Shown here: piece by piece, positions 61,101-64,000 of the stretch | Layout of the letters: each line of letters opens with the position of its first letter | How positions within the stretch are numbered: the stretch's first letter is position 1 | Assembly (NCBI GenBank): GCA_963801195.1 | Contig: CAWDDX010000007.1 | Coordinates: 1,798,001-1,862,000 of the forward strand | Source: SZUA-36 sp963801195 | GTDB lineage: Bacteria > Pseudomonadota > Gammaproteobacteria > Xanthomonadales > SZUA-36 | DNA length: 64,000 nt | Direction of reading: 5' to 3' | Translations under genes and position numbers: made by a program | The notes under the pieces: model-generated | Databases searched by the model: none | What the model saw: the letters and a program-made list of their open reading frames with translations, nothing else | Told to the model about the DNA's origin: nothing

Positions 61101-64000
61101 GCGTACGCGTCGAGGTATACGACAAGATCAAACGCGCCATCGTTATTGGCGTCGAACGCGGTCGGGTTTACGCCCTTGAAGCGGGTCAGTTCCTCGCCAA
61201 ATTCCGGTTTGCCCTGGTGACTCCAGAGCACGGTACCGTCGTTGTCGTAGACCTCGAAGTAGCCGAGGGTGCCCGTGCTGCCAAGCCCCCTGTACCAGGC
61301 GTATTCCACTTCGCCATCACCATCGAAATCCGCCACCGATATCTGGCTTTGGGAGTTGTTGGGAACGGGTTTCTGAAAGATGATCGAGCCATCGTGGTTG
61401 AACAGGTAGTGGTTGTCCTGGTCGATGGCGATAATTTCCGCGTAGGGGTCGCGGTCGAAGTTTGCGACCGCGGTGGTCAGGTGGGTCGGATAAAGACCGC
61501 TCGGTGAAACCGGCAGCATAAATTCCAGCCCGCCGAGGTGGTCGAGCACGTAGGTGTGATAGATGATCTCCATGGTGCCGTCGAGATCGATATCGGCAAT
61601 CACAGGTGGCTTGTAGTCTGAGTCTCCCCATTGCAAAACGCCGGTCAGATACTCCCAGGCAATGGTGCCATCAGCGCTGTTGAAGACCGTGACCCCGCCG
61701 CGTATGGTTCCGAGGCCGGCCCCGGACGTGTACCAGGGCATGATGATTTCGACGCTGCCGTTGCCGTCGAGGTCGGCAAAGGTCGGGCCCATTTCACTAA
61801 AACCACCGTCGCTGCTGTTGCCGATCGGTTGGCTGATCGTTTCGCTGATACCTACACCGCCGGCAGTCCACTCCTGCACCAGGCTGCCATCGTGATGCAC
61901 CGCCATCAGGTGCTCACCATCACTACTGACGTTAGGTACGACAGCACGCATGCCGATAATTTCAAGATCGCCATCGCCATCGATATCCAGCAGTCCCAGG
62001 TGTGATCCCCGGGTAAATCCACCGGCTGCAATCATATCCGCGGCATTGCTTACGGGCTGCGGCGAACAGTCATTACCATTCAACAACCACAGCTCGGATA
62101 ACAGCGTGCTGCTGACATAACCCAGGCCGACAATTTCCGTGTCGCCATCGTTATCGACATCACCGACCGCCAGCGTGGCATTGTCGTAATAACCAAAACT
62201 GCCGTTGATCACCTCACATTTCAACTGCATTTCGACGATGCCATCGTTGGGCGGCAACTCGAGGTCGTAGTCGAACGAACCGTCCGCTCTCAAATCCAGT
62301 GTGCCCTGGCTCGTGGTGCTGACCAGTACCGCGTTCAGCGCATCTCCATTGGGGTCGCTGTCGTTGTCGAGAACACCGGGGGCCTCGACAGTGAGTATTT
62401 CACCGATGCGCGCAAGGTAAACATCGTCCTGTGCCAGCGGTGGTTTGTTGACGTCGATCACGGTCACGATAAAACTGCCGAAGGCGGAAGCGCCCGCCGG
62501 ATCGCTGACCTTTACGGCGACATCATGTGCGCCGATCTGAGATTCCAGTGCCGTCCAGTTCAGCTCGCCGGTCAGCGCATCAATCGTCATCCCCGCCGGC
62601 GCGTTGACCAGGCTGAATGTAAGAACGTCACCCACGTCAGGGTCGGTGGCGCTGGCGGACAATATCAAGGGAATGTCAAATACCGTGGTTTGGTTCCCGG
62701 GTACGCTCAGAACCGGCGGGGCGTTACTGCTGGGCCGCACAAGCTGCTGTATCACTTCGATGCTGAAGGGTTCGGAGTCGGACAATCCGCCCAGGTCAGT
62801 CACCCGCGCGGTAAACGCATGCACGCCCAGATCATCGGTGGTTGGTGTCCAACTCAGCGTCCCATCGGCAGCACCGACGCTGGCGGTAGCGGGTGCTACC
62901 GGTAAATCAAAGCTCAACACATCTCCAATATCCGGGTCGGTGGCAAACAACGGCGTGTTGAATGCCTGGCCTGCCGTGATGATACGATTCCCCGGTGGAA
63001 TCAGATCAGGCGCAAGGTTGGCTGCCTCTTCTACGACGGTGATCTGAAAATCCTCGGTATCAAAGGCAGCGTCCTGATCGCTGACTCGCACGACTACACT
63101 GTTGGCGCCCAGTTGCCCCGCTGACGGGGTCCACGAAATCTGCCCGTTCACGGTGTTGATGGTCATGCCAGATGGAAATACGTCGAGGGCAAAGTCCAGG
63201 GTGTCGCCGGGGTTGGGGTCACTGGCAACTGCGGTGATTGAAAAAGGCAGGCCTACCAGGGTGTCCATATCATCAATGGGGCTTAATGCCGGCGGCTCGT
63301 TCTCAGCCGGTTGCGCAGCGCATATGGTGTCCAGCACGTTGACGGCGAGGTCCTGGTTGCAGTCCGGATCACCCGGTGCGATCTGCCGTTCGAGTATCTG
63401 CTGGACAATGACGGGTATATCGTCAAAATCAACTTTACCATCGCCATTCGCATCGCCGGGCAGCAATACCGCGCGTACGATGGTTGAACTGAACAGAGTC
63501 AAACCCAACACGATCGAATACGTCAAACCGCGTGGGCCACGCTTGATAAACACCCAACCACCGAGACCGATCACCAGGATGAGAATGACCAACGCCAGCG
63601 GCCCTGTGGCCGGAATATCTATTATTTCCTCCCCGCCAGGTACCACAATGCGGATATTGATATTGCCATCGATGACGGCCGTGGGAATGACCGACAAGGC
63701 AGTTGCATCGGAAAAGACCGGGTTTTCGAGAATCAGAGGTTGGGTACCCGCGCTCGCCTGGGGGGCTATCAGAAACCGGATGGCAGAGATACTGCCATCG
63801 CCAAGTAACGACAAGGTTTCAGTGGTCACGACGATTCTCAACCGCCCGGGCGATACCAGTTGCCAGTCGAATGCGTGACCGGCCAATGCGGTTCCGCTGT
63901 TCACTTGCGTAACCGTGAGCACTGACTCATCAAAAGTCAGGTCAAATTGAAGTGCCACAACCGAGCCGTCAGACTGGAAGTCAACTGGGATGGTTACTTC
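55103..64000 (-). CDS. Giant RHS/YD-repeat mosaic surface protein, 5' end outside window
   Basis: At least 2965 residues; the frame is open to the window edge. Numbering from a GTG at 63958. Cohesin-like beta-sandwich (1-115, VIDGNINI at its end). Sorting-like segment IPATGPLALVILILVIGLGG with a basic end (about 118-142). A signal-peptide-like stretch (136-162). Dockerin-type calcium repeats (PGDANGDGKVDFDDIP, about 165-215). Three or more Ig/cadherin-like domains (217-570). An FG-GAP/VCBS beta-propeller (about 575-1055). A PASTA-like domain (VTVPDVVGQPEATAETTLDG, about 1190-1255). An Asp-rich calcium segment, two Ig-like domains, then RHS/YD repeats from about 1485 to 2700 ending RYAYTAGDPVNRFDPGG. 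A 250-residue unique C-terminus follows. RHS proteins form shells around C-terminal toxins or act at the surface. No small immunity gene follows it. Confidence 0.8.
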   Translation of the reverse strand, partial: EVTIPVDFQSDGSVVALQFDLTFDESVLTVTQVNSGTALAGHAFDWQLVSPGRLRIVVTTETLSLLGDGSISAIRFLIAPQASAGTQPLILENPVFSDATALSVIPTAVIDGNINIRIVVPGGEEIIDIPATGPLALVILILVIGLGGWVFIKRGPRGLTYSIVLGLTLFSSTIVRAVLLPGDANGDGKVDFDDIPVIVQQILERQIAPGDPDCNQDLAVNVLDTICAAQPAENEPPALSPIDDMDTLVGLPFSITAVASDPNPGDTLDFALDVFPSGMTINTVNGQISWTPSAGQLGANSVVVRVSDQDAAFDTEDFQITVVEEAANLAPDLIPPGNRIITAGQAFNTPLFATDPDIGDVLSFDLPVAPATASVGAADGTLSWTPTTDDLGVHAFTARVTDLGGLSDSEPFSIEVIQQLVRPSSNAPPVLSVPGNQTTVFDIPLILSASATDPDVGDVLTFSLVNAPAGMTIDALTGELNWTALESQIGAHDVAVKVSDPAGASAFGSFIVTVIDVNKPPLAQDDVYLARIGEILTVEAPGVLDNDSDPNGDALNAVLVSTTSQGTLDLRADGSFDYDLELPPNDGIVEMQLKCEVINGSFGYYDNATLAVGDVDNDGDTEIVGLGYVSSTLLSELWLLNGNDCSPQPVSNAADMIAAGGFTRGSHLGLLDIDGDGDLEIIGMRAVVPNVSSDGEHLMAVHHDGSLVQEWTAGGVGISETISQPIGNSSDGGFSEMGPTFADLDGNGSVEIIMPWYTSGAGLGTIRGGVTVFNSADGTIAWEYLTGVLQWGDSDYKPPVIADIDLDGTMEIIYHTYVLDHLGGLEFMLPVSPSGLYPTHLTTAVANFDRDPYAEIIAIDQDNHYLFNHDGSIIFQKPVPNNSQSQISVADFDGDGEVEYAWYRGLGSTGTLGYFEVYDNDGTVLWSHQGKPEFGEELTRFKGVNPTAFDANNDGAFDLVVYLDAYAGTDNDGVYIFDGRDGSVLAFMPIESASREQRFTTIADVDGDGEAEIVSSFTTGLKYATRVWEGTPAHPLPKAPAFRNQWIFQQAYVDGDLNFLADPVPHWLQPGLNGYNMIQLPPHPLAGTTDSFTYQANDGLLDSNVATVTFDVQPKGLPPTFLSQPDTLTTVGFPYEYVPRVVDPDPGDVVSFFLTAGPPGMSIDATTGAVNWAPDTIGAYSVSILAADTIGYATPQSYILLVGEPVTVPDVVGQPEATAETTLDGANLLVGKKQSATHPSIPAGAVSAQLPIAGSVAEFGGKVDLVISLGPAPEDIDDDVDGFTENQGDCDDDDDTIKPGAADPEGDGIDQDCDGIDGNLVLTEILVLPTDSTVLTSQTVSLTAIGIFEDGTSQNLTEIVAWTNGPGFSSALAGTYTATASHDGINGSAKINVVARVIGDLVPPAVEITTPANDTKVTEPVDVTGTANDEYFLKYELAYALAGEDNFTTILTSTTPVIDGVLGQFDPTLLINDLYTIRLTVFDAGGNQTVDEVTVLVSGELKVGNFSLTFTDLGLPVSGIPVTVSRTYDSRDKSKGDFGVGWSLDVDGLRIRANRVLGTAWQVDKYSLSFVLRPTDVHLVSLRLPGGRIEAFDMSVTPAVSPLVPFPPSRLNVQFVPRPGTRGSLTLVNPVPLTVLGAQPGTVELVTDDALSVFDPDRFKYTSQDGVKFTISVKNGVEKIEEQNGNTITFSDSGIIHSSGESVLFERDDSNRIIAIDDPVGNQLRYRYDANGDLTLHTDRNGNPTTFKYDRHHGLIEMTGGEGVSFIRNEYDSSGRLIKTTDADGKEINYIHDIDGKQETVFDRIGAPTTLDYDEAGNIIRETDALGNERSYEYDSAGNQTQHTDPAGNVWQSEYDAFGNQTRFTDPMGGIRTAEYNDRSLQTKLTDPTGAVTLFDYDSRGNLIRETDPLGNSQEFVYDAKGNLTQSSDALGNVTTLEYDASGYLKSRTDPSGATQDYLVNGLGNVVEMRQKLTNDSGESVALWQIAYDANQNQVSEILPGQDSPSTASFDGNDQLIGSTNSQGNSWDATRNDLGQVTSQSSAGVVTLDVDYDAEGRVINVGAYGFNNISYEYDAIGNEIQSQLPESGSLSKQWNSRSLLVEEVDEAGNTRQHAYDLVGRRIQTVRPDAGERMIEYDIEGKIIRQTDSSGYDVQYMYDELDRVTELTGPDGIPRQTQYDDAGRVIQSQGSFGEQWSYTYDSRSLLTETQSITGADFNFEYDSFGFLKSTRLPTGSVLRYQHDALGRLLSHTLPQGQQRRLTYDDIGRITLSEKFDGTVISLSYDDLAKKMVRSADGLTQTYGYDERGRITSVLSDDENVQISFNGVGRITRWQDANGRDTQYGHDSSGRINSIRTPNGETTSNYNIATRVSSTMYAGQTSTFVRNQLGIPVSISLPEGFSAAHTYDGAGQALSLGYTLESNLLEQLDYAFDDEGRISEIQSLGSLVTAYEYDLAGRLTNETMSENGAVVRSVDYGYDLNGNLSSRTTDGLDEQFLYDANDRLVSNGVTQFGWDANGNLVTANRGSVRDTYTYDSQDRLMMVERIGDEVFVVEYKYHHDGLLRSRLQNGEETLFVWDRSNPAMPMLLEETNASGDLIRRYFNDGLFVTHSIDSNGEISYLMRDHAGSVIGVVTSGIFTRIQYDAYGRITEGASALGRIGFANAFTDEATGFIFMRSRWYDPVSTRFLTMDSAPPDPLRPVTFNRYAYTAGDPVNRFDPGGQNEYSIANVVVSLSIASFLITGLHIGYLNGPEEIAAGWFGIKRILTSKARGPDAKFVPVFGVVSADLNAWGIGFTGGLEKLKFISQESKQRANYLYFGPSASIPSGLPDDALLGGGVTVAIVGASAIWNTPMPEHYQGYFVSAAVGGSVSKSFENKIGQIGGGGGVSAFWSPVPTYWLSDTGALVTERNDCHLCESRYSFGLRTGVSTSIGRGSGADETAKACAFSFSITFYHLAPGSPFDEQHWW

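Overview
The window looks like chromosomal DNA of a free-living, probably aquatic gammaproteobacterium. The evidence is moderate GC, typical Shine-Dalgarno starts, a gammaproteobacterial-style PdxH, an OmpA-family protein, a POT peptide transporter and many secreted proteins and lipoproteins of unknown function. There is also a C-terminal sorting-like segment inside the giant RHS protein. No rRNA, tRNA, CRISPR array, prophage or plasmid replication gene was seen. The genus cannot be named from sequence alone.

Layout. 1-3500: secreted proteins of unknown role (a propeller-like fragment, a LamG-like protein, a Cys-rich protein) around a small DUF2292-like protein. 3600-4200: an IS4-family transposase remnant flanked by two copies of a 48-bp palindromic repeat. 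4250-8400 (minus strand): ATP-grasp ligase, pdxH, pepT, zinc alcohol dehydrogenase. 8600-9840: a coiled-coil protein with a central membrane hairpin that resembles alpha-helical pore-forming toxins. 10240-16850 (minus strand): cupin, Tat-exported M24 peptidase, TfoX-N, GNAT, and several small secreted or anchored proteins. 17100-20320: lipoprotein with a zinc-peptidase motif and a Yip1-like membrane protein. 20660-22350: a nest of short inverted-repeat elements around a broken IS110 transposase. 22400-25340: a secreted protein with a degenerate transglutaminase-like domain, convergent with a membrane protein. 26000-31430: a 1801-residue exported protein with pre-peptidase C-terminal-like repeats, a discoidin-like region and two VWA domains. 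31500-35000: esterase, YbaK-type deacylase, and the aguA-aguB pair that converts agmatine to putrescine. 36000-42900: sulfotransferase, propeller-like protein, alpha/beta hydrolase, M19-like dipeptidase, POT transporter, outer-membrane protein. 43170-45800: a two-subunit molybdenum hydroxylase. 46100-51020: lipoprotein, small membrane proteins, an NmrA-family pseudogene, OmpA-family protein, NamZ/DUF1343 protein. 51100-54850: a tandem palindromic array, a membrane protein, and a lipoprotein translationally coupled to a frameshifted rhodanese-like CXXCW protein. 55103-64000: more than 2960 residues of a mosaic RHS/YD-repeat protein that runs off the window.

Three families of short non-coding elements recur. 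R1 (about 160-210 bp) is bounded by CTAG on both sides. R2 (about 180-240 bp) and R3 (about 255 bp, three copies) both begin with CCCG-type inverted ends, and their complete copies are flanked by 4-bp duplications of the form YTAR. R3 copies 1 and 2 lie about 27 kb apart and differ at only a few positions, so this MITE-like family has moved or been copied recently.

Co-operating genes: aguA-aguB; the 2Fe-2S and molybdopterin subunits; peptide handling (pepT, M24 and M19 peptidases, POT transporter), although these are scattered rather than in one operon; and the lipoprotein/rhodanese pair joined by an ATGA overlap. The best candidates for undescribed biology are the RHS mosaic with its apparent internal fusion junction, the orphan pore-former-like protein, the transglutaminase-like protein lacking its cysteine, and the YTAR-targeting elements.
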